DNA of 64,000 nucleotides from JACDAN01 sp963847235. Its GTDB lineage: Bacteria > Actinomycetota > Thermoleophilia > Gaiellales > Gaiellaceae. The stretch spans positions 62,001 through 126,000 of the forward strand of contig CAWJYU010000011.1 of NCBI GenBank assembly GCA_963847235.1, written 5' to 3'. The notes beneath the pieces are model-generated. The model was not told the origin of the DNA and did no database searches. It saw only the letters and a list, made by a program, of their open reading frames with translations. The translations under genes were made by a program, and so were the position numbers. Positions 1 through 9,607 of the stretch are shown here, piece by piece; positions within the stretch are counted from its first letter, which is position 1, and each line of letters opens with the position of its first letter.

Positions 1-2
1 AC

Positions 3-548
3 CCGGCGCGGTTTCGGATGCTCTGGCTCCGCGGCCGTCGCGACCGCGAGATCGGCCCGATGGAGCCGCACCTGCAGACGCTTGCCGCGGAGCTGGGATC
101 CGAGAGCGACATCGCCGCGGCGGTGGCCATCAGGCGGGAGTGGACGCTCGAGCACATCGTTCCGCGGCCGGACGCCGTCTCCACGCTCGAGGAGCTGAGG
201 CGCCGCGGTCACCGGCTCGGGATGATCAGCGCCTGTACCGCCGAGGTGCCGGAGGTCTGGGAGCAGACGCCGTTCGGCGGCCTGTTCGACTCGACCGTCT
301 TTTCCTGCTCGGTCGGCGTCAGCAAGCCCGATCCGAGGATCTACGAGATCGCGTGCGAGGAGCTGGGCGTCGGCCCCGAGGACTGCCTGTTCGTGGGCGA
401 CGGCGCGAACGACGAGCTCCCGGGCGCCGAACGAGTCGGCATGGACGTGGTGCAGCTCCGCGCTCCCGGCGAGCCACTCACCGAAGACGGCGAGCGCTGG
501 ACGGGGCGCTACGTCGAGCGCCTCTCAGACGTGCTCGAGCTCGCGTGA
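3..548 (+). CDS. HAD-family phosphatase, 5' end cut by window edge
   Basis: The frame is open to the left edge, so the N-terminus, including the DxDxT nucleophile motif I of HAD hydrolases, lies outside the window. The visible part has motif II (ISAC), the motif III lysine in SKPDPRIY and motif IV in GDGANDEL, in the order of a phosphoglycolate-phosphatase-like HAD enzyme with an alpha-helical cap. The substrate cannot be read from sequence. The first ATG, at 18, is an internal Met rather than a convincing start. The 3' end overlaps the convergent HxlR gene by 24 bases. Confidence 0.85.
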   Translation, partial: PARFRMLWLRGRRDREIGPMEPHLQTLAAELGSESDIAAAVAIRREWTLEHIVPRPDAVSTLEELRRRGHRLGMISACTAEVPEVWEQTPFGGLFDSTVFSCSVGVSKPDPRIYEIACEELGVGPEDCLFVGDGANDELPGAERVGMDVVQLRAPGEPLTEDGERWTGRYVERLSDVLELA

Positions 549-1199
549 CGGTTCGCGCGGGCGATCGTCGAAGCTGAACAGCGAGAGGAAGCGCTCGGCC
601 TCGGCCTGATCGCCCGTGACCTTCAGCGACTTTGTCTTGACGGCATCTCCGATCGACGTCTGACCCGATGCGATGCAGAAGAGCGTCGCGGGATCTGTCT
701 CGATCACCGTGTCGGCGTCGGGTGCCGTTCCGGACTCCACGACCAGCTCCCGGTTCACGAACCGAGCTGTCACGGACTCATCGTCGACGCGGAGCTCGTA
801 GACCTTGTCCGTCGTGCAGCCCCTGCAGGTCGCCTGTACCGCGTTGACGAGCCAACCGGGGGCGAGATTGTCCTTAGCCGTCGGAGGCCCGAGGGATCTC
901 GCACCCCAGCGCCCGAGCGCGTGGAGCGGCTCGCGCAGCTCCTCGCCGTACTCCGTCAGCTCGTAGACGTTGGCGGCGGCGGGTGGGGGCAAGCGTCGCT
1001 TCTGGACGACGCCGGCGCTCTCGAGGTCGCGAAGCCGGCCGGCCAGGATGTTCGTCCCGATGCCGGGCAGGGAGCCGGCCAGGTCCGTGTACCGCTTCGG
1101 CCCTCCGAGCAGCTCGCGTACGACGAGCAACGCCCACCGCTCACCGACCAGCTCCAGGGCGTGTGCCACCGGGCAGTACTGGTCGTAGCGCTTCGGCAT
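525..1199 (-). CDS. HxlR-family transcriptional regulator with SCP2-like C-terminal domain
   Basis: The 224-residue protein has an N-terminal winged helix of the HxlR type, with CPVAHALELVGERWALLV at residues 9-26 and the recognition region LPGIGTNILAGRLRDLE around 44-60. The HTH ends near residue 105. The remainder, about 120-215, resembles the SCP2/sterol-carrier-like domain often attached to actinobacterial HxlR proteins. It is divergent from a DHA2-type MFS gene at 1351, with about 150 bp between them, so it probably controls that exporter and itself. A ligand-binding role for the C-terminal domain is inferred. Confidence 0.85.
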   Translation of the reverse strand: MPKRYDQYCPVAHALELVGERWALLVVRELLGGPKRYTDLAGSLPGIGTNILAGRLRDLESAGVVQKRRLPPPAAANVYELTEYGEELREPLHALGRWGARSLGPPTAKDNLAPGWLVNAVQATCRGCTTDKVYELRVDDESVTARFVNRELVVESGTAPDADTVIETDPATLFCIASGQTSIGDAVKTKSLKVTGDQAEAERFLSLFSFDDRPREPSRELEHV

Positions 1200-1235
1200 G
1201 CGGGGAAGTATAGCGACCGCCTCTTGCGTTTTGGA

Positions 1236-1288
1236 AAGCTATGACTTGCAGAATGAAAGTAGATGCTGTAGCTTCGCAAGCTGTGACT
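1236..1288. promoter_or_regulatory. Direct-repeat operator candidate between HxlR gene and MFS gene
   Basis: AAGCTATGACT (1236-1246) and AAGCTGTGACT (1278-1288) are an 11-bp direct repeat with one mismatch. They lie 42 bp apart, four helical turns, in the divergent promoter region. A small inverted repeat, AGCTT-cgc-AAGCT (1270-1282), overlaps the second copy. The position suggests binding sites for the neighbouring HxlR protein, which is inference. Confidence 0.4.
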
Positions 1289-1350
1289 GTCGATTTTCAA
1301 GCTCCCCGTTCGTCTACCGCCAGTTGATGGCAACCGAAAGGACGCTCGTA

Positions 1351-2810
1351 ATGGTCGAAAAGACCCAACGCAAGTGGCTGGCACTGGCATTGCTCGCCAC
1401 CGTGCAGTTCATGGTCGTGCTCGACATCGCGATCGTGAACGTCGCACTTCCCTCGATCCAGATCGACCTCGGCTTCTCGCAGGAGAACCTCCAGTGGGTG
1501 ATCAGCGCCTACGCGCTGTTCTTCGGAGGCTTCCTGCTGCTGGGCGGCCGCGCGGCGGATCTTCTGGGCCGCCGGCGCCTCTTCATCGTCGGCACGATCG
1601 TCTTCAGCGCGTCCTCGCTGCTCTCGGGCTTCGCCTGGAGCGAGGAGATCGCTGATCATCGCCCGCGCGATCCAAGGGCTCGGCGCGGCGATCATCACTC
1701 CCGCGGCGCTGTCGATCCTGATGACCACCTTCTCGGAGGGACGTGACCGAAACGCCGCGCTCGGCGTCTGGGGCGGGGTCGGTGCGTTCGGCGCCGTCGC
1801 CGGCGTCCTGCTCGGCGGCATGCTCACGGACGCGTTCAGCTGGGAGTGGATCTTCTTCATCAACGTTCCGGTCGGACTTGCCGCCCTGGCGCTGACGCCG
1901 GTGCTGCTCACCGAGAGCCGCGACGCGCTCGTCAAGACGTTCGACGCCCTCGGAGCGGTGCTCGTGACCGCCGGGTTGGTCACGCTCGTCTTCGCGATCA
2001 CCCAGGCCAACGAGTACGGCTGGACCTCGCGCGGCGACGATCGGTCTCTTCACCGGCGCAGGAGCGCTGCTCGCGGGCTTCGTCGGCTGGGAGCTCCGTG
2101 CCAAGGAGCCGCTCGTGCCGTTCGGGATCTTCAAGGTGAAGACGCTGACGGCGGCGAACATCGCCGGCCTGATCCTCGGCACGGTGACGTTCTCGATGTT
2201 CCTGATGCTGACGCTGTACATGCAGCAGGTACTCGACCTACACGCCGATGAAGACCGGCGTTGCCTACCTCGCGGTGGCCGGCACGGCGATCATCTGGTC
2301 GGGCGTCGCCGCCCAGCTGGTGAACCGCGTCGGGCGTGAAGCCGGTGATCACGGCCGGAATGACGCTGCTGACGATCGCGCTCGTTTACTTCACGCAGGT
2401 GTCCGTCGGCGGCTCGTACGTCAGGCGACCTGCTGCCCGGGTTCCTGCGTGATCGCCGCCGGGCTCGGCTTCTCGTTCGTGCCGATCTCGATCGCGGCGC
2501 TGGCCGGCGTCCGGGCATCGGAGGCGGGCCTCGCGTCCGGTCTCTTCAACACGTCGCAGCAGGTCGGCGGCGCGCTGGGGATCGCGGCGCTGTCGGCGAT
2601 CGCCACCTCGACGACGAGCAGCGCGGTCTCCTCGGGCACTGCGGTCGCCGAAGGCTCTTGATCGACGGCTTCGAGGCAGCGTTCATCTGGGGCGCCGCCG
2701 TCGCGGCGGTCGGAATCGTCGTGTCGTTCGTGCTCATCCGGCGCAGCGAGCTCGAGACGCCCGTCGAGGAGCACGAGGAAGTTCCCGAGCCGGTGCTCGA
2801 GGCGGCTTAG
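1351..2810 (+). pseudogene. DHA2-type (EmrB/QacA) MFS drug exporter, multiply frameshifted
   Basis: ATG 1351 is chosen because GAAAGGA sits 8 bases upstream. An almost complete 14-TM-type MFS protein can be followed only by changing frame about seven times, near 1647, 2033, 2231, 2335, 2420, 2445 and 2655. Family marks are the N-terminal VVLDIAIVNVALPSIQ, the motif A-like GGRAADLLGRRR and the motif C-like segment GGVGAFGAVAGVLLGG. The last codons overlap the stop of the convergent trehalose-phosphatase. Seven shifts in 1.5 kb far exceed the rate elsewhere in the window, so this may be a real pseudogene, but a locally poor assembly would look the same. Confidence 0.75.
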
Positions 2811-3532
2811 AGCGTTCGGAGCAGATACAGGAGCTCACCGGGGCCGTCCACGACCAGGTCGGCCTCGGTGAGCAGCCTCGGGTTCATCTCCGGTGACCCG
2901 ACCGCGACCTTGACGGCCACGTCCAGCCCGGCCTCGTCCAGGCCGCGAAAGGCGTCGAGGTCGGTCGTGTCGTCGCCGGCATAGAGCGCGCGATCGATCC
3001 CTCGTTCCTCGAGCAGGGCGCGGGCCGCGGTTCCCTTGTCGGCGTCGATCGGCGGCTTGACCTCCACCACCTTCCGTCCCCGCTGCGCGGCGAGGCCGAG
3101 CGCCTCCGCGGTCTCGACGACGCGCTCGACCGCGTCCGCCGCCTTCTCGTCGTCGACCTCGCGGTAGTGAAAGGCGGCGGTGATTCCGGCCTTGGTCTCG
3201 ACGCGCCAGGGCCAGTCCGCGGTCTCGATCAGGCGCTCGAGCTGCGGCGTGTATTCGGGCACGCCAGGATGGCCCTCGAGGCCGTGGACGCCGATGTACT
3301 CGACGCTGTCGAGGCCGACGATCCGCCGCGCGTCGGCCACGGGCCTCCCGCTGACGCAGGCGACGAGCGCGTAACGGCCTGCGAGGCGCTCGACCTCCGC
3401 TCGGGTCTCGTCAGGCACGGCCGCATCCTCGGGTCGCTCGACAATCGGCGCGAGCGTCCCGTCGATGTCGAGAAGCACAGCCGCCCTCTCGGGCTCGCTT
3501 CGAAATCGCACCAGGCGGACGGGGGCGCTCAC
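2807..3532 (-). CDS. otsB: Trehalose-6-phosphate phosphatase
   Basis: This HAD enzyme removes phosphate from trehalose-6-phosphate, the last step of the OtsA-OtsB route. The catalytic DIDGT is at residues 22-26, followed by SGRP, the cap region, and GDDTTDLDAF near residue 195, the order typical of OtsB. The frame stays open to 3685. GTG 3532 (241 aa) fits the family length and avoids the divergent gene starting at 3572. No otsA is nearby. The stop overlaps the MFS stop by four bases. Confidence 0.85.
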   Translation of the reverse strand: MSAPVRLVRFRSEPERAAVLLDIDGTLAPIVERPEDAAVPDETRAEVERLAGRYALVACVSGRPVADARRIVGLDSVEYIGVHGLEGHPGVPEYTPQLERLIETADWPWRVETKAGITAAFHYREVDDEKAADAVERVVETAEALGLAAQRGRKVVEVKPPIDADKGTAARALLEERGIDRALYAGDDTTDLDAFRGLDEAGLDVAVKVAVGSPEMNPRLLTEADLVVDGPGELLYLLRTL

Positions 3533-3571
3533 CTGCCGTGACACTAAGCCAAACCCTCCTAGACTCTCGCT

Positions 3572-4041
3572 ATGGCGCGACCGGAAGACCTTTGGATCCC
3601 GCTCGTCGACGAGCCGATCGGCAGCATCGTCGCGCGTGTCCAGGAAGAAGATCCGGAGCTCGCCGGCCTCGTCGCCTCGCCGCACCGCCTCCTTGCCTTC
3701 AGGACGTTCGCCTACATCCGCGTCGGGATCCTCCTCGGCGAGCTGCTCATGGAGAGCGATCTCGATCCCTACGACGGAACCGAGAACTGGGTCGACAAGC
3801 TGCTCGCCGACCCGAGCATCGGGAGGTCGTCGCCCGCGAGGTCAGGGCGGTGGCCGAGGAGATCGCGGCAGACCCGTCATACGCGGACGACGATCCGCTG
3901 GGCCCCGACGAGGAGGCCCGCCGGCGCTTCCGCGAGTTCGCGAAGAAGCGCCTCGACGGACCTCGCCCAGCCTCAGTGCAGCCCGATCTGGGTGAGCGCG
4001 AAGATCGCCGCGAAGCCGGCGAGCGTCACGGCAACCCGTAG
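3572..4041 (+). CDS. Hypothetical protein, one frameshift
   Basis: The reading frame starts at ATG 3572 and gives about 83 residues (MARPEDLWIPLVDEPI and on). Just after DPSIG (about 3820) the sense reading continues in another frame, EVVAREVRAVAEEIAADP, to a stop at 4041. The product is acidic, helical and Glu/Asp-rich with no signal peptide or membrane segment. I do not recognise the family. Its apparent 3' end overlaps the convergent ZIP gene by about 69 bases, so the true stop may lie earlier if a second indel is present. Confidence 0.5.
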
Positions 4042-4731
4042 ACGGGACGGGTTGTGGCTGTGCGCCTCGGGCAGGAGATCCGAGGCGCCGATGTAGAGGA
4101 AGATGCCTGCGTAGAGCGCGAGCAGCTGGCCGAGCGTGTGCTCGGAGACGTCAATCGTCGCACCGAGCGCAGCCCCGAGGAGCGGCGCGACCGCGACCAG
4201 CGCGAGCCAGCGAACGGCCGATCGGCGGCTTCCGCCCTGTCGCAGGATGAAGGTCACTGCGTTCAAGCCGTCGGCGAAGTCGTGGGACATCACGGCGAGC
4301 AGGACGAGCACGCCGGTTCCGGTGTCCAGGCCGAAGGCGAGCCCGATCGCGAGCCCGTCGGTGAAGGTGTGGAACGCGAGAGCCGCGGCGCTCAGGGCGC
4401 CGACGCGCGAATGCGCCTGCGTCTCCTCCGGATCGTCTCGGTGGTGCAGGACGAGGTACCGGTGCGCGACGAAGAAGAGGACGAACCCCGCGCCGACGAG
4501 GGACATCACCCTGTGCTCGTCGCCCACCGCCTCGAACGCTTCGGGGATGAGGTCGAAGAGCGCGACCGCGACGACGATGCCGCCCGAAAGGGCGATCGCC
4601 GTCTGCAGCTCGCGGTGCAGGCGCAGGCCGAGGCCCCCGCCGGCAAGCGTCGAGACGACCGTCAGACCGGCCAGCGGGATCGCGATCCACGACACGGCGG
4701 GAGCGTACATGAGAATGAGAACCGGTATCAT
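3973..4731 (-). CDS. ZIP-family divalent metal transporter
   Basis: The 252-residue membrane protein has about eight predicted helices. The ZIP signature metal sites HTFTDGLAIG and HDFADGLNAV lie in the central helices, with DLLPEAH near the C-terminus, and a short His-rich cytoplasmic loop (LHHRDDPEETQAHS) precedes them. It probably imports Zn or Fe. A second in-frame ATG at 4710 would leave 28 bp to the divergent Fur-family gene and is a reasonable alternative start. The pairing with a Fur/Zur-type regulator supports a role in metal homeostasis. Confidence 0.85.
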   Translation of the reverse strand: MIPVLILMYAPAVSWIAIPLAGLTVVSTLAGGGLGLRLHRELQTAIALSGGIVVAVALFDLIPEAFEAVGDEHRVMSLVGAGFVLFFVAHRYLVLHHRDDPEETQAHSRVGALSAAALAFHTFTDGLAIGLAFGLDTGTGVLVLLAVMSHDFADGLNAVTFILRQGGSRRSAVRWLALVAVAPLLGAALGATIDVSEHTLGQLLALYAGIFLYIGASDLLPEAHSHNPSRLRVAVTLAGFAAIFALTQIGLH

Positions 4732-4732
4732 C
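4710..4732. promoter_or_regulatory. Possible Zur/Fur box and leaderless -10 between ZIP and Fur genes
   Basis: The stretch starts TGAGAATGA, one change from the left half (TGATAATGA) of Fur/Zur boxes, but the right half is degenerate. TATCAT (4726-4731) ends seven bases before the Fur-family ATG at 4739. That spacing would give a leaderless mRNA, common in actinobacteria. No good -35 is visible. Confidence 0.3.
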
Positions 4733-4738
4733 TACGGA

Positions 4739-5164
4739 ATGACGTGGGCCGAGCACGCGAGGGACGTCCTGCGGAGCGCAGGCGTCAAGCCCGGCGCGGC
4801 CAGGGCGGCCGTGATCGAGGTGGTCGCCGACCAGCGCTGCTGCCTCTCGGCGCCCGCGATCCACGAGGAAGTTCGGCGGCGTCGGCCGGGAGTCGGCCTC
4901 GCGAGCGTCTACCGAGCGCTCCAGACCCTCACGGAGCTCGGTCTCGTCCACCGGCTCGATCTCCGTTCCGGCGGCGCGCGCTACGAGCCCGCCCAGCCGA
5001 GCGGCGATCACCATCACCACCTCGTCTGCGGGGACTGCGGGAAGGTCGAGGCGTTCAGCGACGATCGGCTCGAGCGCGCGATCGACACCGTCTCGGAGGC
5101 GTCGGCGTTCCGAATCGACGAGCACGACGTGGTGCTCCGCGGTCGCTGCACGACCTGTCGCTGA
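4739..5164 (+). CDS. Fur-family metalloregulator (Zur/FurB-like)
   Basis: The 141-residue repressor has an N-terminal winged helix (GVGLASVYRALQTLTELGLV, about 51-70). The dimerisation domain carries the regulatory metal site GDHHHHLVC and the structural zinc pairs CGDC (about 100) and CTTC at the C-terminus. Zur is favoured over Fur because the neighbouring divergent gene is a ZIP transporter, but the exact metal cannot be fixed from sequence. The start is ATG 4739; the open frame continues upstream without a better start. Confidence 0.85.
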   Translation: MTWAEHARDVLRSAGVKPGAARAAVIEVVADQRCCLSAPAIHEEVRRRRPGVGLASVYRALQTLTELGLVHRLDLRSGGARYEPAQPSGDHHHHLVCGDCGKVEAFSDDRLERAIDTVSEASAFRIDEHDVVLRGRCTTCR

Positions 5165-5223
5165 CCGCCGAGATTTCCTCGCGAAGAGGCATAGCGCCGC
5201 TCGATTGCGAATACTCTTGCAAG

Positions 5224-6697
5224 GTGCTGCGCCGCGCGACAATCCTCTGTGGCGCCGCTCTGGTCCTGGTACTCACGGGATCCGGCGGCGTGTCCTCCGC
5301 TGTCGGCAGCGGGACCTCGAGCGCCGAGGCATTCGCGATTCAGGTTTCCGTCCCCGGCCAGGGAGGCGCGGTCGGCGGCGCGGTCTCCGGCCCGCCGGAC
5401 GCCGTAGGTGTCGGCGGTGGGTTCGCCTACCCGGCGGACGGCTCGATCGCACAGGCAGGGTCGATCTCCTCCAGCGTCTCCGCCTCCGGCGCCAACGCAG
5501 ACGCCTCGGTCTCCGTCTCCGGCCTCTCGCTCTTCGGCGGAGAGGTCACCGTCGGCTCGATCACCGTGAAGGCGAGCGCGAAGGCATCGCCGAAGGCGGC
5601 GTCCGGTGGGACCGGCGGCTCCTCGGTGAGCGGGATGGCCGTTGCCGGCGCTCCCGTCGCCTCGGGGGCGGGCTCGGTTCCGCTCGGCGACTGGGGAACG
5701 GCGACCATCCTCCAGCAGTCTGCGTCGCCGTACGGCTCGCGAAGAGCGCGCGGGTTCAACGCAGGAGTGACGGCTCTGCACGTCCACGTGAACGTCGAGC
5801 ACGCCGGCGTGCCCGCCGGGACGGACATCGTCGTCGGCTACGCGGATGTCGCAGCCGAGGCGCTCGAGCCACAACCGGTGGGCAGCGTCCAGGACGACAC
5901 CCGACGCCCGATCAAGCCGAAGGTGAACAGGGAGCCGGCGAAGCCGCGCAAGAGCAGCGATCGGCCCGGCCGTGCCGCCGGTGCGGAGCGTGCCGACGGA
6001 CGTGATCCCGCGCCTGACCGAGAGCGGCTACGTCTTCCCGGTCTACGGCGCTGCGTCGTACTCGAACACCTTCAACGCACCGCGCGCGAACACTGGCTGG
6101 CACCACGGCGAGGACATCTTCGCTCCGCTGGGCGCTCCGATCCTCGCCGTCGCCAACGGGATCGTCTACTCGGTCGGGTGGAACGACGTCGGCGGGCTCC
6201 GCTTCTGGCTGCAGGATTCCGCCGGCAACGAGTTCTACTACGCGCACCTCTCGGCGTTCTCGCCCCTCGCGATCAACGGCGCGCAGGTGCGTGCGGGCGA
6301 CGTGATCGGCTTCATGGGGAACACGGGTGACGCCGAGCACACGCCGTACCACCTCCACTTCGAGATCCATCCCGTCTCGCTGCTGTACCGCGGCTACGAC
6401 GGAAGCGCGGTGCCGCCCTATCCGTACCTGACGGCGTGGAAGCGGCTCACCGATCTGCCGTTCGCCGCCGTGTCCGGCTGGGCGCCGCCGCTCTCGGACT
6501 CGAGCCGCGCGCCGAAGCCCGGGGCGATCCTGCTCCAGTCCCGCGACATCTCGACCGGGAGCGGCCTCGAGCCCGGCTCACTCGAGCGCGCGATGCGGGC
6601 GGAAGGCGAGTCCGGCGCCGACGCCGCGCTGGCCGGGGCCGCCCCGCGCGCGCGAGACGGCCTACGCGCGCTCGCGCGGCAGCTGAGCGGTCCCTGA
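5224..6697 (+). CDS. Secreted M23-family peptidase, one frameshift
   Basis: GTG 5224 opens a hydrophobic signal segment (ILCGAALVLVLTG). About 200 Gly/Ala/Ser-rich residues follow, then a basic linker. Near 5960-5985 the frame changes and the LytM domain follows, with Zn ligands in HHGED, the tyrosine-rich YYAHL region and HLHFEIHP. This is the peptidoglycan endopeptidase fold. The domain is complete, and signal plus catalytic part only make sense together, so one gene with an indel is more likely than two genes. The long Ala/Arg C-terminal tail is not recognised. Confidence 0.7.
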
Positions 6698-6703
6698 GCT
6701 GAG

Positions 6704-7120
6704 CTAGGCGGCTTTGCTGTTGCCCGAGCCGGACGGGCCCGTCGAGCCCTCGTCCCCGCCGAGCATCTTGTCCGCGATCCACTGACGAGTGGCCGGCCCG
6801 GTGACCGGGTTGAAGAGGATGCCGAGCGCGATCCCTGCGATCAGCAGCGTCGCGTTCCGCGAGCTGTGCTCCTTCTTGCCCTGCACGCGGTTGGCAGCCT
6901 TGCGCAGATCGTCGATCGCGCTCTTCAAGCTCTCCTGGATGTCCGGGTCGGTGGCGACCCTCGTGGCGACCGCCGTCGTCGAGCGCCCGCCCAAGAGCTC
7001 GTCGTAGATGTCGCGCGCGGTTGCGATCGCGTGCTTGACGTTCTCGCGGACTTCGTCGTCCTGGAGCGCCCGAGTGACGTACGGCTTCATGTCGGAAACT
7101 CGATCTCGTGCCTTGGCCAT
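6704..7120 (-). CDS. YtxH-like membrane-associated protein
   Basis: The product is 138 residues from ATG 7120, chosen because AAAGGA lies about 10 bases upstream; the frame opens further, to 7153. It has a charged helical N-terminal part (about 1-85, with repeated AxxxRV heptad character), one hydrophobic segment (NATLLIAGIALGILFNP, about 91-107) and a short Gly/Ser tail. This architecture resembles small YtxH/DUF-type envelope stress proteins. No enzymatic motif is seen. Confidence 0.6.
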   Translation of the reverse strand: MAKARDRVSDMKPYVTRALQDDEVRENVKHAIATARDIYDELLGGRSTTAVATRVATDPDIQESLKSAIDDLRKAANRVQGKKEHSSRNATLLIAGIALGILFNPVTGPATRQWIADKMLGGDEGSTGPSGSGNSKAA

Positions 7121-7177
7121 TGCGGCGGCCGTCCTTTCGTTTCGCTTTTGCAAGCCAGTTACCCCCGCCGAGAGCGA

Positions 7178-9607
7178 CTAAAACTCGGCCGGTAGCGCGG
7201 CTTTTCGCTCAGGCGATCCTACTCCGCTCGGTCTGCGGGAGGGAGTCGCGCCGTCGAGCGCGACGTCCAGCACCTCGTCGACATGCTGGGCGAGGACGAA
7301 CTCGAGGCCCTTGCGGGTCTCCGCCGGGAGATCCTCGAGATCCGGCTCGTTCTCGCTCGGAAGCACGACCGTGTGCACCCCCGCGCGCTGTGCCGCGAGG
7401 ACCTTGTCGCGCACGCCGCCGATCGGGAGCACCTGACCGGTCAGCGTGACCTCGCCGGTCATCGCGACATCGTCGGAGACCGGTCGACCGGTCACGAGCG
7501 AGACGATTGCGGTCACCATCGTGATGCCGGCGGACGGGCCGTCCTTCGGCACCGCTCCGGCCGGGACATGGACGTGGATGTCGTGCTCGGCGAACCACTC
7601 CGGATCCATACCGAGCTGCTCCGCGTGGGAGCGCACCCAGGAGAGCGCGGCCTCGGCGGATTCCTGCATGACCTCGCCCAGCTGGCCGGTGACCTTGAGC
7701 CGGCCACGCCCAGGGAAGGCGGTCGCCTCGATGAAGAGGACGTCTCCGCCGACGGCAGTGACGGCGAGGCCGGTCGCGACGCCGGGATCCTCGGTCCGCT
7801 TGCGCACCTCGCCCGAGAACCGCCGCGGTCCGAGCCACGAGCGGGCCCGGCGCTCGTCGATGCGCGTGTTTCCCTTCGCCTTCCCCTCGGCCACGCGCCT
7901 CGCCGCCTTCCGGCAGAGAGCAGCGATCTGCCGCTCGAGGTTTCGGACGCCGGCCTCGCGCGTGTACTCGCGGATCACGGTGCGAAGCGCTCCTTCGGTG
8001 AAGGTCACCTGGTCGGCCGGCAGGCCGTGCGCTTCGAGCTGCTTGGTGACGAGGTACTTGCGCGCGATCCCGAGCTTCTCGTCCTCGGTGTAGCCCGAGA
8101 GCTGGATGATGTCCATCCGGTCGAGGAGCGGGGCCGGGATGGTCTCGAGCTGGTTCGCAGTGCAGATGAACAGCACCTTCGAGAGATCGAACGGCAGATC
8201 GAGATAGTGATCGCGGAAGGTCGAGTGCTGCTCGGGATCGAGGACCTCGAGCATCGCGCTGGCGGGGTCGCCGCGGAAGTCCGAGCCCATCTTGTCGATC
8301 TCGTCGATCAGGAACACCGGATTGCGCGACTCGGCGTCGCGAAGCGCGCGGATGATCGTGCCCGGCATCGCGCCGATGTAGGTGCGGCGGTGCCCGCGGA
8401 TCTCCGACTCGTCGCGCACACCGCCGACCGAGATCCGCGTGTACTTGCGCTCCAGCGCACGGGCGATCGACTGGCCGAGAGACGTCTTGCCGACGCCGGG
8501 CGGGCCGACGAAGCAGAGGATCGAGCCCGAGACGTCGCCGCGCAGCTTTGCGACGGCGAGGTATTCGATGATCCGGTCCTTGACCTTCTCCAGGTCGAAG
8601 TGGTCCGCGTCGAGGACCTCACGCGCGTGGGGGAGGTCGAGGTTGTCCTCGGTGGTCTGCGACCAGGGCAGCGAGAGGATCCAGTCGATGTAGGTGCGAA
8701 TGACGCCGTACTCGGCCGCGGCGGAGGGGAGGCGCTCGAGCCGGGCCAGCTCGCGGTCGACGGCCTTCCGCGTGTCCTCGGGCAGGCCGGCCGACTCGAC
8801 GCGCTCACGCAGCTCGCGGATCTCTGCCTGCTCGGGGTCGCCCTCGCCGAGCTCCTCCTGGATCGCCTTCATCTGCTGGCGCAGGAAGAACTCGCGCTGG
8901 CCCTTCTCCATCTCCGACTGGACCTGCGACTGGATCTTGGTGCCGAGCTCGAAGACCTCGAGCTCGCGATTCAGGATCCGTGAGAGCTCGCGCAGCCGAG
9001 CCTCGACGTTCGCCTGCTCGAGGAGCTGCTGCTTCTCCTCGGTCCTGAGCCGCAGCGTGGAAGCGACGAGGTAGGACAGCGCGCTCGGGTCATCCACGTT
9101 CGCGGCGGCAAGCTCGAGCTCGGCCGGCAGGTACGGGACGAGGGCGACGATGCGTCCGTAGAGCATCTGCACGTTGCGGGTCAGCGCCTCGAGCTCGGGC
9201 GTCTCCTCGACGACGTCAGGGAGCTGCTCGAACTCTCCGACGAGGTACGGGTCGTCCTGGACCCGGCGGTCGAGCCGAATGCGCTCGACGCCCTGGACGA
9301 GGATGCGGAGCGTCCCGTCCGGAACCTTGATCAGCTTGTGGACGATCGCCGCGGTGCCGACGCCGTAGAGGTCGTCCCACCCGGGCTGCTCGACGTCCGG
9401 GCTCTTCACGGAAACCAGGGCGAGCAGCCGGTCTCCTGCGACGACCTCGTCGATGAGCTTGATCGATCGCTCCTGGCCGATCGCCAGCGGCGTCGCCGAG
9501 TCGGGGAAGACGACGGTCTCCTTCAGCGGCAGGATCGGCAGCGCCGACGGCAGCTCGAGATCGTCCGGCGCGCTCGCCTCGGTCTGCTCGAAATCGATGT
9601 CGGTCAC
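7178..9607 (-). CDS. lon: ATP-dependent protease Lon
   Basis: The 809-residue cytoplasmic AAA+ serine protease degrades misfolded and regulatory proteins. It shows the N-terminal LAN substrate domain (LPILPLKETVVFPDSA near the start), a long coiled-coil region, Walker A GPPGVGKTS, Walker B (FLIDEIDKM) and the C-terminal protease domain with Ser in KDGPSAGITM and Lys in GVRDKVLAAQ. GTG 9607 is chosen because it overlaps the hsp20 stop (GTGA) and is preceded by AGGAGGG at good spacing. The two genes are therefore translationally coupled as a heat-shock operon. Confidence 0.97.
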   Translation of the reverse strand: MTDIDFEQTEASAPDDLELPSALPILPLKETVVFPDSATPLAIGQERSIKLIDEVVAGDRLLALVSVKSPDVEQPGWDDLYGVGTAAIVHKLIKVPDGTLRILVQGVERIRLDRRVQDDPYLVGEFEQLPDVVEETPELEALTRNVQMLYGRIVALVPYLPAELELAAANVDDPSALSYLVASTLRLRTEEKQQLLEQANVEARLRELSRILNRELEVFELGTKIQSQVQSEMEKGQREFFLRQQMKAIQEELGEGDPEQAEIRELRERVESAGLPEDTRKAVDRELARLERLPSAAAEYGVIRTYIDWILSLPWSQTTEDNLDLPHAREVLDADHFDLEKVKDRIIEYLAVAKLRGDVSGSILCFVGPPGVGKTSLGQSIARALERKYTRISVGGVRDESEIRGHRRTYIGAMPGTIIRALRDAESRNPVFLIDEIDKMGSDFRGDPASAMLEVLDPEQHSTFRDHYLDLPFDLSKVLFICTANQLETIPAPLLDRMDIIQLSGYTEDEKLGIARKYLVTKQLEAHGLPADQVTFTEGALRTVIREYTREAGVRNLERQIAALCRKAARRVAEGKAKGNTRIDERRARSWLGPRRFSGEVRKRTEDPGVATGLAVTAVGGDVLFIEATAFPGRGRLKVTGQLGEVMQESAEAALSWVRSHAEQLGMDPEWFAEHDIHVHVPAGAVPKDGPSAGITMVTAIVSLVTGRPVSDDVAMTGEVTLTGQVLPIGGVRDKVLAAQRAGVHTVVLPSENEPDLEDLPAETRKGLEFVLAQHVDEVLDVALDGATPSRRPSGVGSPERKAALPAEF

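Noticed and set aside
4054..6330. A single 758-codon plus-strand open frame
   Set aside because: It crosses the minus-strand ZIP gene and the Fur-family gene. Only its part after about 5224 is coding, as the N-terminal half of the M23 protein.
7283..8983. A 566-codon plus-strand open frame opposite lon
   Set aside because: It is an antisense shadow caused by high GC; lon on the minus strand has all family motifs across the same bases.
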